From NCBI RefSeq assembly GCF_001552715.1, contig NZ_BCRS01000013.1, positions 1 to 61,220 of the forward strand: a stretch of DNA of 61,220 bases, given 5' to 3'. Every line of letters starts with the position of its first letter. Positions within the stretch are counted from its first letter, which is position 1. Shown in pieces: positions 37,502 through 45,889 of the stretch. Under the pieces are notes generated by a model, which did no database searches, was not told where the DNA came from, and saw nothing but the letters and a program-made list of their open reading frames with translations. The stretch is from Mycolicibacterium vaccae NBRC 14118 = CIP 105934. Its GTDB lineage: Bacteria; Actinomycetota; Actinomycetes; Mycobacteriales; Mycobacteriaceae. The position numbers were made by a program, and so were the translations under genes.

Positions 37502-38458
37502 TCAGGGCAGCAGCGGGTAGCACTCGCGCACGCGGTCGATCCACCACTGCCTGCGGTCCGGCGGTGCCGCCAGCGCGGCGAGCCGGTCGGGATCGGGCCG
37601 GACCGGCGCGGCGGGCAGACATCCGTCGACGGGGACGACCGGTTCGGCGACGTCGTCAATGAACAGTCCGCCGGTGCCGAGGCCGCAGGCATGTCCGAGC
37701 GCCGGCAGGCAGCCCGCGGCGACCAGTCCGGCACCGATGCCGACCGCGGAGTCCAGCGCGCTGGAGACCACGACCGGGATGTCGATCTGCGCGGCGATCC
37801 GCAGCATCGCGTGCACTCCGCCCAGCGGGGCCACCTTGAGCACCGCGACGTCGGCGGCGCCGCTGCGCACCACGTGCAGAGGGTCGTCGGCCTTGCGGAT
37901 GCTCTCGTCGGCGGCGACGGGCACCTCGACCCGCCGGCGCACCTCGGCCAGTTCGGCCACGGTGCGGCAGGGCTGCTCGAGGTATTCGAGCGGGCCGTCG
38001 GCGGTCAGCGCCCGCGCCGCGGCGACGGCCTGCTCGACGGTCCACCCGCCGTTGGCGTCCACCCGCACGGTGTCCATCGCCGCGCGCACGGCGTCGACCC
38101 GCGCGACGTCGTCGGCGAGGGTCTGGCCGGGTTCGGCCACCTTCACCTTGGCGGTGCGGGCGCCGGGGAACCGCGCGAGCACCGCGGGGACCTCGTCGGG
38201 CGTGACGGCGGGCACCGTCGCGTTGATCGGAATGCGTGTGCGCACGACCTCGGGCAGCGGCCGGTAGGCCGCCTCCACCCCGGCGGCCAGCCAGTGGGCG
38301 GCCTCGGCAGGGCGGTACTCGACGAACGCCCCGAACTCGCCCCAGCCCGCGGGGCCGTCGATCAGCGCGACTTCACGCGTCGTGATGCCGCGGAAGCGCA
38401 CCCGCATCGGCAACGCCACCACGTGTAGCCGGTCCAGGATGTCGGCGAGGTCCACCAC
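37502..38458 (-). CDS. menC: o-Succinylbenzoate synthase
   Basis: 318 residues from GTG 38458; the next GTG is equally possible. Enolase-superfamily enzyme that dehydrates SHCHC to o-succinylbenzoate. Catalytic Lys pair region TAKVKVAEPG (Lys106), metal ligands in VRVDANGGW, PLEYLEQPC and VAADESIRK, and the second Lys in AVLKVAPLGG. The terminal RRQWWIDRV matches Rv0553. Two SMR genes precede it on the same strand. Confidence 0.95.
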   Translation of the reverse strand: MVDLADILDRLHVVALPMRVRFRGITTREVALIDGPAGWGEFGAFVEYRPAEAAHWLAAGVEAAYRPLPEVVRTRIPINATVPAVTPDEVPAVLARFPGARTAKVKVAEPGQTLADDVARVDAVRAAMDTVRVDANGGWTVEQAVAAARALTADGPLEYLEQPCRTVAELAEVRRRVEVPVAADESIRKADDPLHVVRSGAADVAVLKVAPLGGVHAMLRIAAQIDIPVVVSSALDSAVGIGAGLVAAGCLPALGHACGLGTGGLFIDDVAEPVVPVDGCLPAAPVRPDPDRLAALAAPPDRRQWWIDRVRECYPLLP

Positions 38459-38472
38459 CGACTCATCGTGCC

Positions 38473-38850
38473 TCAGCGGCCGGAGCGCTCCAGCACCGGC
38501 GGCCGCGGGTCGGCGTCGTCCCGCGCAGCGGCGCCCGACGGCAACATCTGGAGGCCGACGACCGCGACGATGATCCCGCCGAGGAACACCAGCTTGCCGA
38601 GCGAGACGGCCTCGACGCCGGTGACCATCGCGTAGCCGACGGTCAGCGCGGCACCCAGACCTGTCCACACCGCGTACGCCGTGCCGATCGGGATGTGCTT
38701 GGCCGCCCAGCCGAGGCCGATGATGCTGGCCAGCGCCGCCACCGCGAACACCGCGGTGGGCACCGGTTCCCGCAGCCCGTCGCTCGCACCGAGCGCGGTC
38801 GCCCACACGGCTTCCAGCACTGCGCTGAGAATCAGGATCGCCCACGGCAT
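38473..38850 (-). CDS. SMR-family exporter, Gdx (guanidinium) type, second subunit
   Basis: 125 residues with four helices and a longer polar C-terminal tail. Glu13 (LEAVWATAL), Ser42, Tyr59 and Trp62 (GTAYAVWTG) fit the Gdx fingerprint; position 10 is Ala instead of the usual Gly. SMR proteins work as antiparallel dimers, and adjacent gene pairs often form heterodimers. The start lies one base after the stop of the first SMR gene. Expected substrate is guanidinium in exchange for protons, supported by the riboswitch upstream. Confidence 0.92.
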   Translation of the reverse strand: MPWAILILSAVLEAVWATALGASDGLREPVPTAVFAVAALASIIGLGWAAKHIPIGTAYAVWTGLGAALTVGYAMVTGVEAVSLGKLVFLGGIIVAVVGLQMLPSGAAARDDADPRPPVLERSGR

Positions 38851-38851
38851 G

Positions 38852-39166
38852 TCAGCTCACCGCCTTGAGCCCGACGACGCTTCCGACGAGCACGGCGAGG
38901 AAGACCACCCGCGCGGTGGAGGCCGTCTCCTTTTTCGTCGCGATCGCCCACAGCACCGTCAGCGTGGCACCGATGCCGACCCAGACGGCGTACGCCGTGC
39001 CCGTCGGCAACGACTTCATCGCATACGCGAGGCCGACCAGGCTCGCGGGCATCGCGAGGACGATGACCAGCAACGGCCGCCACCGCCGGAAACTGTTCGA
39101 CGTGCCGAGTGCCGTCGCCCAGACGGCCTCGAGGAATCCACTGATCACCAGAATCAGCCAGGCCAC
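38852..39166 (-). CDS. SMR-family exporter, Gdx (guanidinium) type, first subunit
   Basis: 104 residues, four helices, GTG 39166 with GAGGAG six bases upstream. All residues known from the Gdx-Clo structure are at the same numbers: Gly10, Glu13, Trp16, Ser42, Tyr59 and Trp62. That points to guanidinium/H+ exchange rather than drug export. A guanidine-III riboswitch core lies 16 bases upstream of the start. First gene of the pair, followed by the second SMR gene and then menC. Confidence 0.94.
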   Translation of the reverse strand: MAWLILVISGFLEAVWATALGTSNSFRRWRPLLVIVLAMPASLVGLAYAMKSLPTGTAYAVWVGIGATLTVLWAIATKKETASTARVVFLAVLVGSVVGLKAVS

Positions 39167-39181
39167 AAGACACTCCTCAAT

Positions 39182-39222
39182 GAGTCAGTCTTGTCGCTGC
39201 GGGTACTGCTCCCTCGTCCGCC
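39182..39222 (-). promoter_or_regulatory. Guanidine-III riboswitch (ykkC-III class)
   Basis: The minus-strand transcript has the class core: GGCGGACGAGG, then GAGCAGUACCCGC, then GACAAGACUGACUC. It agrees closely with the known Thermobifida-type core (CGGACGAGG...GUACCCG...ACAAGAC). Helix GCGG/CCGC forms, and GAGCAGU pairs with ACUGACUC with one bulged A. The ribosome site GAGGAG follows within ten bases, and its GGAGU could pair with ACUC of the switch when guanidine is absent. The controlled genes are two Gdx-type exporters. Confidence 0.9.
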
Positions 39223-39297
39223 AGCTCCCAGGATCGGGTGCTGCACCAGCCAGGTTACCCAAGTGTTGCGGTCCGGTCATGTCCCGGAAACAACCGG

Positions 39298-40860
39298 CTA
39301 CACGGTGGCGCGGTCGCGGCCCTCCCAGTGCGGCTTACGCAGCTCCTTCTTCAGGATCTTGCCGGTCGGGTTGCGGGGCAGGTCCTCGGCGATGTCGACG
39401 CTCTTCGGGCACTTGTAGGCGGCCAGCCGTGCACGCGCGAACGCGATCAGGTCCGCTTCCGAGGCGTCCCCGTCGAGCACCACGACCGCCTTGACCACCT
39501 CGCCCCACTTCTCGTCGGGCACCCCGATCACCGCGACCTCGGCGACGGCCTCGTGCTCGGCCAGCACCCGCTCCACCTCGATGGAGTAGATGTTCTCCCC
39601 GCCGGAGATGATCATGTCCTTGAGCCGGTCCTCGACGAAGATGTAGCCGCCCTCGTCGACACGGCCGACGTCGCCGGAGCGGAACCAGCCGTCAGCGGTG
39701 ATCGCCTCGGCCGTGGCCTCGGGCTTGTTGTGGTAGCCCTTCATCAATTGCGGTGAGCGGAACCACAATTCGCCCTGTTCGCCCGCCGGGACGTCCTTGC
39801 ACGTGTCCGGGTCGACCACCCGGACCTCGGCGTTGGGCACCAGCGTGCCCGCGCTGGACAGCCGCTCCTCCTTGCCGGGGTCGCGGTGCGCCTCGGGCAG
39901 CAGGTGGCTGACGACGCCGCACAGTTCGGTCAGCCCGTAGGCCTGCATGAAATCGGTGTCCGGCCAGGCCTGCAACGCCTGACGCAGCAGCGGCAGCGGC
40001 ATCGGGGACGCGCCGTAGGCGAACGTCTTGAGCGAGGCGAACAGCTTGACCGCGTCCTCGCCCGCGTCGAGCACCTTGGCCAGCACCGCCGGCACCAGAA
40101 ACGTGCGGTTGGCGCCCTTGAGGATGGCCCCGGCCAGGGTCATCCCGTCGACGTCGCGGGTCATCACGCTCGGGAAGCCGTCGTGAATCCCGAACTGCAC
40201 GTAGGACGATCCGCCGACGTGGAACAGTGGCATCGCCACCATGTTCTTGTCGCCCTCGTCGAACTCGAATCCCTCGTGGGCGTTGACGGTGTGGGCGATC
40301 AGGTTGGCCTGGGTGAGCTCGACACCCTTCGGCCTGCCGGTGGTCCCGGACGAGTACATGATCACGCACACGTCGCCGGGGTCGACGTCGTCGGACCGTT
40401 CCACGGGCGTGGCCGCGTCCAGCATCGCCTCGTACTCGTCGCCGCCTTCGGGTTTGACGGAGATGACGTGCTCGATGCCGGCGAGCCGGTCGCGGATACC
40501 GTCGATCGCGTCCCGGAACTCCTCGCCAACGATGAGCAGCGTGGCACCCGAATCGTTGAGCACGTAGTCGAGTTCGTCGGCGGCCAGCCGGTAGTTGATG
40601 ATCGCGTTGGCCGCGCCGAGCGACGCCGCGGCCAGGGTCAGCTCGACGCAGGCGGGATGGTTCTTGTCGAGGAAGGACACCACGTCGCCGCGCGCGACGC
40701 CGCGCTCCCGAAGCGCCCCGGCGAGCCTGCGCACCCGGTCATTCCACTGCGACCACGTCCACGACCGGTCGAGGTAGTCCATGGCTTCGGCGTCGGGGGT
40801 CGCGCTCGCCCAGTGGGCCAGGCGCTCGTCGAGGAATCGAGGTTCGGGCAGATCGGCCAT
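39298..40860 (-). CDS. Acyl-CoA synthetase (AMP-binding, FadD-like)
   Basis: 520 residues. P-loop-like motif YSSGTTGRPKGVELT near residue 170, the adenylate motif QAYGLTELCG, the hinge region SGDVGRVDEGGYIFVEDRLKD, and the C-terminal catalytic Lys in RNPTGKILKKEL. It activates a carboxylic acid as CoA thioester. Specificity is unknown, but the neighbouring TetR, MpaB and mce genes suggest a lipid or isoprenoid acid. Start 40860 (MADLPEPRF). The TetR gene upstream on the same strand is 45 bases away. Confidence 0.92.
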   Translation of the reverse strand: MADLPEPRFLDERLAHWASATPDAEAMDYLDRSWTWSQWNDRVRRLAGALRERGVARGDVVSFLDKNHPACVELTLAAASLGAANAIINYRLAADELDYVLNDSGATLLIVGEEFRDAIDGIRDRLAGIEHVISVKPEGGDEYEAMLDAATPVERSDDVDPGDVCVIMYSSGTTGRPKGVELTQANLIAHTVNAHEGFEFDEGDKNMVAMPLFHVGGSSYVQFGIHDGFPSVMTRDVDGMTLAGAILKGANRTFLVPAVLAKVLDAGEDAVKLFASLKTFAYGASPMPLPLLRQALQAWPDTDFMQAYGLTELCGVVSHLLPEAHRDPGKEERLSSAGTLVPNAEVRVVDPDTCKDVPAGEQGELWFRSPQLMKGYHNKPEATAEAITADGWFRSGDVGRVDEGGYIFVEDRLKDMIISGGENIYSIEVERVLAEHEAVAEVAVIGVPDEKWGEVVKAVVVLDGDASEADLIAFARARLAAYKCPKSVDIAEDLPRNPTGKILKKELRKPHWEGRDRATV

Positions 40861-40905
40861 GGCCAGAAGCGTGCCATGGCGTCGGGTGCCGTTCAGCGGA
40901 TTTGC

Positions 40906-41499
40906 TCAATCTCCGCGCACGAGCGGGGCGAGGTACTTCTCGGCATACCTGACGACCGCGTCGTCGTCGGTGACGTCGAGCACGGCGGTGTTGATCTGAA
41001 CCAGCGAGGCGGCCAGCCGGATGTGTACCTCGGCGACGGCCAGCAGTTCGTCATCGGGCATCGTGGCGCCGGCCGACCGCAACGCCTTCGCCATCGCCGT
41101 CGCGGCGCTGACGAGGAACAGCCGGGCCTCGTCCACCATGTCCTTGGTGGCGGTGAACTCGCCGTCGAGCTGGAGGAATCTGCGCATCACCGGCTCACCG
41201 GTGAGCAGCCGGACTCCTTCGCGGAACGCGGCCACCGCCGCCTGCTGCGGCCCGGAATCGATCGGTACGGTCTGCAGCCGCGCCATCGCGAAGTCGAACG
41301 TCTGCCGCCCCAGCTCGGTGATCAGGGCATCCCGGGTGGGGAACCGGCGGTAGAGCGTGCTGCGGCTGACCCCGGCCTGCCGAGCCACCACATCCATGCT
41401 CAGCCGGCCCACGCCGACCAGCGCGACCTCTTCGGCGGCCGCCTTCAGGATCGCCGATTCCTGCGCTGTCGCGCCGTCAGTGTTGCGTGCCCGTCGCAT
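40906..41499 (-). CDS. TetR-family regulator
   Basis: 197 residues. HTH region: AILKAAAEEVALVGVGRLSM, then VARQAGVSRSTLYRRFPTRD. It starts six bases after the MpaB gene stop, so the two form an operon. A 9-bp inverted repeat just upstream of MpaB is the likely operator, consistent with autoregulation. Ligand domain is helical without further clues. Confidence 0.92.
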   Translation of the reverse strand: MRRARNTDGATAQESAILKAAAEEVALVGVGRLSMDVVARQAGVSRSTLYRRFPTRDALITELGRQTFDFAMARLQTVPIDSGPQQAAVAAFREGVRLLTGEPVMRRFLQLDGEFTATKDMVDEARLFLVSAATAMAKALRSAGATMPDDELLAVAEVHIRLAASLVQINTAVLDVTDDDAVVRYAEKYLAPLVRGD

Positions 41500-41505
41500 C
41501 CCAGG

Positions 41506-42471
41506 TCAGCTCGCCGGGCAGCCGGCCGGCGGCGCGAACGAGTCCAGCGCGACGGAGCGGTGCAACCGCACCAGCTTCTCGTACTCGATTCGATTGCGGG
41601 CCAACGGGATCAGCAGGAGCCTGTCCGGCAGCGTGCGCCAGGCGAGCTGCAGCACCCGGCTGTACAGCGCGAACTCCCGGTCGTGGCGTTCGTCCCACCG
41701 GAATCCCGTCATCTCCCGGATGTCGGGATGCAGGATGCCGAACGAGCAGACCTTCACCACCCGTCCGGCCAACGGGCGCAACACCATCCACGTCGGTGTC
41801 AGCGCCATCCGTACCAGAGGCGGCAGCACCAAGGTCGGCAGCGGGAGCCGGGTCAGATCCTCGGTGACCCGCTGCAGAAACGGATTAGTGGCCAGTTCGT
41901 CGCGGACCATCGCGTCGTAGTAGGCGACCGCCTCGGGGTAAGTCGCAGGCAGCTTCGCACTCTTGCCCGGTAGTTCCAGCGACCGGAAGCCTTCCAGGAG
42001 TTGCTGGTAGGCGACCTCACGTTCGTCGTCGGTCAGTGTGATGCCCGTACACGGCGTGAACGAGTTGAGTACCAGGAACAGGCCGCTGACCGCGATCCAG
42101 TTCCACAGTTTCGGGTCGAGGGCGCTGTAGCGCACGTCGGCGAACTCGCCGGTGCCCCGCCCGCGGACGTCGCGATGCATCGTCTTGAGCCGGTTTCCCT
42201 CGGCAGCCCGGTCCGTCGCGTCACCCCAGATGGCGAGCAGCGCGGAAAAGCCGCTGCGCACGCCGCGATCGGCGAAGTTCGACGCGAACCGGCCGGTGCG
42301 GTCGACGGCGGCTGCCACCGGCACCAGGGCTACTTCGTCGAAGGCGGCGGCGCCGAAGAGCCCACCCAGGACACTGCCGGAGTGCTTGCGGAATTCGTAG
42401 ATGACCTTGGGACGGACGTTCTTGGCGACGGAGTCCCCCGACGTCTCGGACTCCCCGGCGATCGCGACCAT
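41506..42471 (-). CDS. MpaB-type oxygenase (DUF2236)
   Basis: 321 residues from ATG 42471, chosen for the GGAGG five bases upstream; earlier in-frame starts (42486, 42498) overlap the operator region. The DUF2236 hallmark is present: MHRDVRGRGTGEF followed by VRYSALDPKLWNWIAVSG, where the His of the first motif is a conserved heme-site candidate. The family includes fungal MpaB, which cleaves a farnesyl chain, and rubber oxygenase Lcp. A helical, mostly soluble protein; substrate probably isoprenoid or other lipid. It precedes a TetR gene. Confidence 0.88.
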   Translation of the reverse strand: MVAIAGESETSGDSVAKNVRPKVIYEFRKHSGSVLGGLFGAAAFDEVALVPVAAAVDRTGRFASNFADRGVRSGFSALLAIWGDATDRAAEGNRLKTMHRDVRGRGTGEFADVRYSALDPKLWNWIAVSGLFLVLNSFTPCTGITLTDDEREVAYQQLLEGFRSLELPGKSAKLPATYPEAVAYYDAMVRDELATNPFLQRVTEDLTRLPLPTLVLPPLVRMALTPTWMVLRPLAGRVVKVCSFGILHPDIREMTGFRWDERHDREFALYSRVLQLAWRTLPDRLLLIPLARNRIEYEKLVRLHRSVALDSFAPPAGCPAS

Positions 42472-42490
42472 TGCGCCTCCCGACATTGTC

Positions 42491-42521
42491 GTTGACACAA
42501 AGACTAGCTTTCTGTGTCAAC
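42491..42521. promoter_or_regulatory. Inverted repeat upstream of MpaB-TetR operon
   Basis: Arms GTTGACACA (42491-42499) and TGTGTCAAC (42513-42521) are exact complements with 13 bases between. It lies 20 bases upstream of the preferred MpaB start, a typical place for TetR autoregulation. The TTGACA inside the arm could also serve as a -35 element. Confidence 0.65.
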
Positions 42522-42550
42522 ATGTCAATGGCGGTTCCTGTTGCGGCGCG

Positions 42551-43147
42551 TCAGGCGCCGTTGCAGACCCCCGAGTCGCGGATCACGGTGCCGTACACGT
42601 TCGCGGTCGCGATGTTGGCGTTGATCTGGCCGGACGGCAGCCGCTGCTTGATCTTGTCGCTGATCTGGGTGAACTGATACCAGAGCCGGTAGAACGAATC
42701 GCCATGGAACAGCGGCGAATACTCGCTCTGGTCCGGATAGTTGATGATGAACAGCGTGTGCGCACGCGGGTCGAGGAACGCCGCGGACTGGTCGAGGTTG
42801 GCCGCGACGAGGTCGCCGGCCTCGGTCACCCCCGGCGCGGTCCAGACGTCGTGCTGGTCGGCGAGGAAGTTCTGAAATCCGTACACCTGGTTCATCAGCT
42901 CGCCGTACTGGGCGTTGAGCCATTGACACGATTCGCGCTCCGCGGTGATCTGCTGCGGTGTGACACGGTTCTGCCAGAGGTTGTACGGGAACACCGTGTA
43001 ATTGGGTTGCCAGGCCGACGGATACGGGATGAACACCGGCATCGTCGGCGCGGCAGGTTCGGCGCGTGCCACCGGCGCGATGCCCAGCAGCCCGGCCGGA
43101 CCCACCGCCACCGCCACCGCCACTGCCGTTGCCTTCGACCGAAACAT
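42551..43147 (-). CDS. Secreted protein at the end of the mce operon
   Basis: 198 residues. Signal peptide of about 28 residues (TAVAVAVAVGPAGLLGIAPVARA) with an AxA cleavage site, then a secreted domain rich in Tyr, Asn and Gln (YPSAWQPNYTVFPYNLWQN, DQSEYSPLFHGDSFYRLWYQ). Single cysteines in ESCQWLN and GVCNGA may form a disulfide. No family known to me. Start is two bases after the stop of the preceding secreted protein; it is the last gene of the mce transcript. Confidence 0.82.
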   Translation of the reverse strand: MFRSKATAVAVAVAVGPAGLLGIAPVARAEPAAPTMPVFIPYPSAWQPNYTVFPYNLWQNRVTPQQITAERESCQWLNAQYGELMNQVYGFQNFLADQHDVWTAPGVTEAGDLVAANLDQSAAFLDPRAHTLFIINYPDQSEYSPLFHGDSFYRLWYQFTQISDKIKQRLPSGQINANIATANVYGTVIRDSGVCNGA

Positions 43148-43149
43148 GG

Positions 43150-43959
43150 CTACCCGCCGCCGAACTCGGGGCGAAGGACCGGCGCCAACGCCGAAAGCGG
43201 TATGTGGGCCTGCACCGTCCCGCCGTCCATCGACCACTGCATGATCCCCGGGGTGAAGTTGGTCGGGGAATCCCGTCCGACCGGGTAATCCGGCATGTAG
43301 ATGACGAGTTCACCGGGTGTCAGCGCCCAGGCCTTGTACGCGCCGGAGTACACCTTGTCCGGGGTCCAACGGTCCGGGGTGAACGGATAGGTGCCGGGCT
43401 GGTGCGGCGGCGGCGCGGCATCGAGGGCAGCGACGATGAATGGCGCACCCAGGCGCGGGATCTCGGCCAGGTGGTCGACGCCAGGTTTGAACAGATCGGC
43501 CAGTTGCAACTGCCGCCCGCCGGCGAAGGTGAAGGTGCGGTAGGCGTCGCTGACGATGGGCGCATTCGGATGCGCCAGGGCATCGGTACCGACAGTACCC
43601 GAGTACATCTCGTGGAAGACGGCTGTCATCGCCTCGCCATGTTGAAAGATCTGGAACTGCTGCTCTCCGAAGCTGTTCTGAACCATCTTCGTCGCCGCAG
43701 TGCGCCAGTTGTTCATCAGGTTGGTGAGGTACTCCCGGATTACGGGGTTCTTCACGAGATCGCCGGGCAGCGCCATCTTGATGTTTCGGACCGCCTTGCG
43801 TTCCGAAACCACCGATGTCGTACAGAATTGCCCGTCCCACTGACCGCCCAGCTCATCACAGAACGAGGGTGCTGACGCCGACACGGGCGATGCGGTGGCC
43901 AACGCGGCCGCCACCACCACAGCGACCGCACTACTGTGAATGAACCGGCGCATCATCAC
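43150..43959 (-). CDS. Secreted DUF3298-like protein of the mce operon
   Basis: 269 residues, GTG start at 43959 overlapping the upstream stop. Signal peptide (AVAVVVAAALATASPVSASA), then SFCDELGGQWDGQFC with a probable disulfide. A DUF3298/RsiV-like domain follows: FTFAGGRQLQLADLFKPG, PGELVIYMPDYPVG and AHIPLSALAPVLRPEF. Related mycobacterial proteins are extracellular and possibly carbohydrate-binding. Position next to the Mce-associated protein suggests a role in delivering or retaining the imported lipid. Confidence 0.8.
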   Translation of the reverse strand: MMMRRFIHSSAVAVVVAAALATASPVSASAPSFCDELGGQWDGQFCTTSVVSERKAVRNIKMALPGDLVKNPVIREYLTNLMNNWRTAATKMVQNSFGEQQFQIFQHGEAMTAVFHEMYSGTVGTDALAHPNAPIVSDAYRTFTFAGGRQLQLADLFKPGVDHLAEIPRLGAPFIVAALDAAPPPHQPGTYPFTPDRWTPDKVYSGAYKAWALTPGELVIYMPDYPVGRDSPTNFTPGIMQWSMDGGTVQAHIPLSALAPVLRPEFGGG

Positions 43960-44612
43960 GGGAGTTCGACTTTACTTGCGCGCCAACGTCCGTCGACGTA
44001 CTCCATGGTCATTTTGATACGGCTGCGGTCGATGCGCGGATCGGGGACCGCGGAATTTGACACTGACTGGTCGACGAACAGCAGCACCACGACCTTGTCC
44101 TTGGACGCGGACTGGACGGCCGACTCGACGACGACGCCGTGCGCGGCCGCCTTGTTGTCGATGAGCAGCTGACGCAGTTCCACGCTGGATTTGGAGTACA
44201 TGTCCTTGAACTCACCGGTCGCTCCGTCGAGGACCGCGTCGAAGTTCTCGTCGACCTTCGCCGAATCGATGCTCGTCAGAATCTGCGCATACTGGACCGC
44301 GGTGGCCTGCGCCTGCTCACCTGCACGGGTCACCTGATCGTCCTGCCACAGCTTCCAGCCCAGGAACCCCACTGCCGCCAGCAGCACCACGAACGCCGCG
44401 GCCAGCGCGCCCCGCAGCACGGGACGACGCCACGTGCGTGCGGTGGGTCGGTCGTCGTCCCCGCCGGCCTCGGTGTCAGCGGCCTCGGTGTCAGCGGCCG
44501 TGTCGGCCTCGGTACCCGCCGACTCGGCGGCAGCAGCTTCGGATCCCTCTGGGACGTCACCGCCGCCGGGCTTCTCGGCGGTGGCCTTGTCGTCGTCGGT
44601 GCTCACGGACAT
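43956..44612 (-). CDS. Mce-associated membrane protein
   Basis: 218 residues. Three ATGs stand in a row; 44612 has AGGAG at the best distance. An acidic cytoplasmic N-tail with near-repeats (ADTEAADTEAGGDDD) leads to one membrane helix (LRGALAAAFVVLLAAVGFLGW). The outer domain carries AVQYAQILTSIDSAKVDENF and VELRQLLIDNKAAAHGVVVE, typical of Mas proteins that stabilise the Mce complex. It lies between mceF and the two secreted proteins. Confidence 0.9.
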   Translation of the reverse strand: MSVSTDDDKATAEKPGGGDVPEGSEAAAAESAGTEADTAADTEAADTEAGGDDDRPTARTWRRPVLRGALAAAFVVLLAAVGFLGWKLWQDDQVTRAGEQAQATAVQYAQILTSIDSAKVDENFDAVLDGATGEFKDMYSKSSVELRQLLIDNKAAAHGVVVESAVQSASKDKVVVLLFVDQSVSNSAVPDPRIDRSRIKMTMEYVDGRWRASKVELP

Positions 44613-44638
44613 CATCATCTCCTAGCGACGTGCTCGGG

Positions 44639-45889
44639 TCAGCGGGGCGGCTCGATGGGCAGGGTCGGGCCACCGTAAGGCGTCGGAATCGTGTAGCGCC
44701 CCTTCGGGGTTGGATCGGTCTGTCGACCGAGATCCGCTCCCGCGGGCGGACCGGCGCCGTCGTCGCCTGCCGGGCGCGGTGCGTTCTTCGCCCCACGGAC
44801 GAGTACGCCGGGATGGTCGTCGCGACAGTAGGTGTACATGTACGGCTCCGGATAGTCCGCCGACGACGGTGCTCGCCGGGGCGTGCCGTACTCGCAGGTG
44901 TAGCGCGGGTAGATGTCGCCGGTCGCCCACAGCCCGTTGTCGTGCATCACGCTGCCGATGGCATCCAGCACCGACGTGCGGTAGTCCGGGAACAACGCGT
45001 GCAGTGCCGGGACCCGCAGGTAGAGCAGCTGCGAGGTGGTCGTCAGGCTCCCCAGCAATTGGACCATCGTCTCGGAGTTGTCGGCGAACAGATTGTCGAC
45101 CGACGTCAACGTGCCCGGCGTCCGCTCGGTCAGCCTGCGGAACCCCTCGCGCATCCGGTTCACGCCCTGGAACGTCTCGTCGAGATTCGCCGAAGCGACC
45201 TCGATACCGGCGTTCTTGTCAGCTGCGAGGGTGAGCACCACCCGGCTGGTGCGCAGCATGGTGGAGGTCTCGGGCAGCACCGAATCCAGTGTCGACAGCA
45301 GGAACGTGCCGCCGTCGATGATGTCGGCGAGTTTCTGCGGTCCCGCCTCACTCATGCTGAGCTCCTTCTTGATCAGCTCGAGTTTGGCGGGGTCAACCTG
45401 CCTCAGCGCGCCGTCGGCGTTCGCGAGCAGGTCGGCCAGGCTCACCGGAATGGTCGAGTTCTCTTGGGACACCACACTTCCGTCGCCGAGATAGGGGCCC
45501 GCATCGCTGTCGGCGACGAAGTCGATGTATTGCTCACCGGCCGGCGACAGTCCAGACACCCGGACCTCGCTCGCCGCCGGTACCGCGACCGTCGAATCGA
45601 CCGTCACCACGGCGTTCACCCCGGCAGACGTGATGTCGAGGCGTTCGACCTTGCCGATCGGCACACCGCGCATCGTGACGTTCTGATTCGGCAGCAGACC
45701 CGCCGACGCCGGGAGTGCCACTGTCACGCGGTAGCTCGACCCGAGGGGGTTCACTTGCAGCGCGCCGAGGAACAGATACGCCGCCGCCACGACGAACGTC
45801 AGGACCAGTGCGCCTGCCGACAGCCAGGCGCGACGCCGGTGGCCCGCCCGGACGATCCGGACGGTGCGGTCGGCCACGGCGCCGATCAT
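44639..45889 (-). CDS. mceF: MCE-family protein MceF
   Basis: 416 residues. N-terminal membrane anchor (WLSAGALVLTFVVAAAYLFLG), MlaD/MCE domain (VTVALPASAGLLPNQNVTMR, VPIGKVERLDI), then a long helical region (about 150-320) that builds the needle, and a Pro/Gly-rich tail. It is the last of six needle subunits that carry lipids across the periplasm to the YrbE permeases. Start overlaps mceE by four bases. Confidence 0.93.
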   Translation of the reverse strand: MIGAVADRTVRIVRAGHRRRAWLSAGALVLTFVVAAAYLFLGALQVNPLGSSYRVTVALPASAGLLPNQNVTMRGVPIGKVERLDITSAGVNAVVTVDSTVAVPAASEVRVSGLSPAGEQYIDFVADSDAGPYLGDGSVVSQENSTIPVSLADLLANADGALRQVDPAKLELIKKELSMSEAGPQKLADIIDGGTFLLSTLDSVLPETSTMLRTSRVVLTLAADKNAGIEVASANLDETFQGVNRMREGFRRLTERTPGTLTSVDNLFADNSETMVQLLGSLTTTSQLLYLRVPALHALFPDYRTSVLDAIGSVMHDNGLWATGDIYPRYTCEYGTPRRAPSSADYPEPYMYTYCRDDHPGVLVRGAKNAPRPAGDDGAGPPAGADLGRQTDPTPKGRYTIPTPYGGPTLPIEPPR

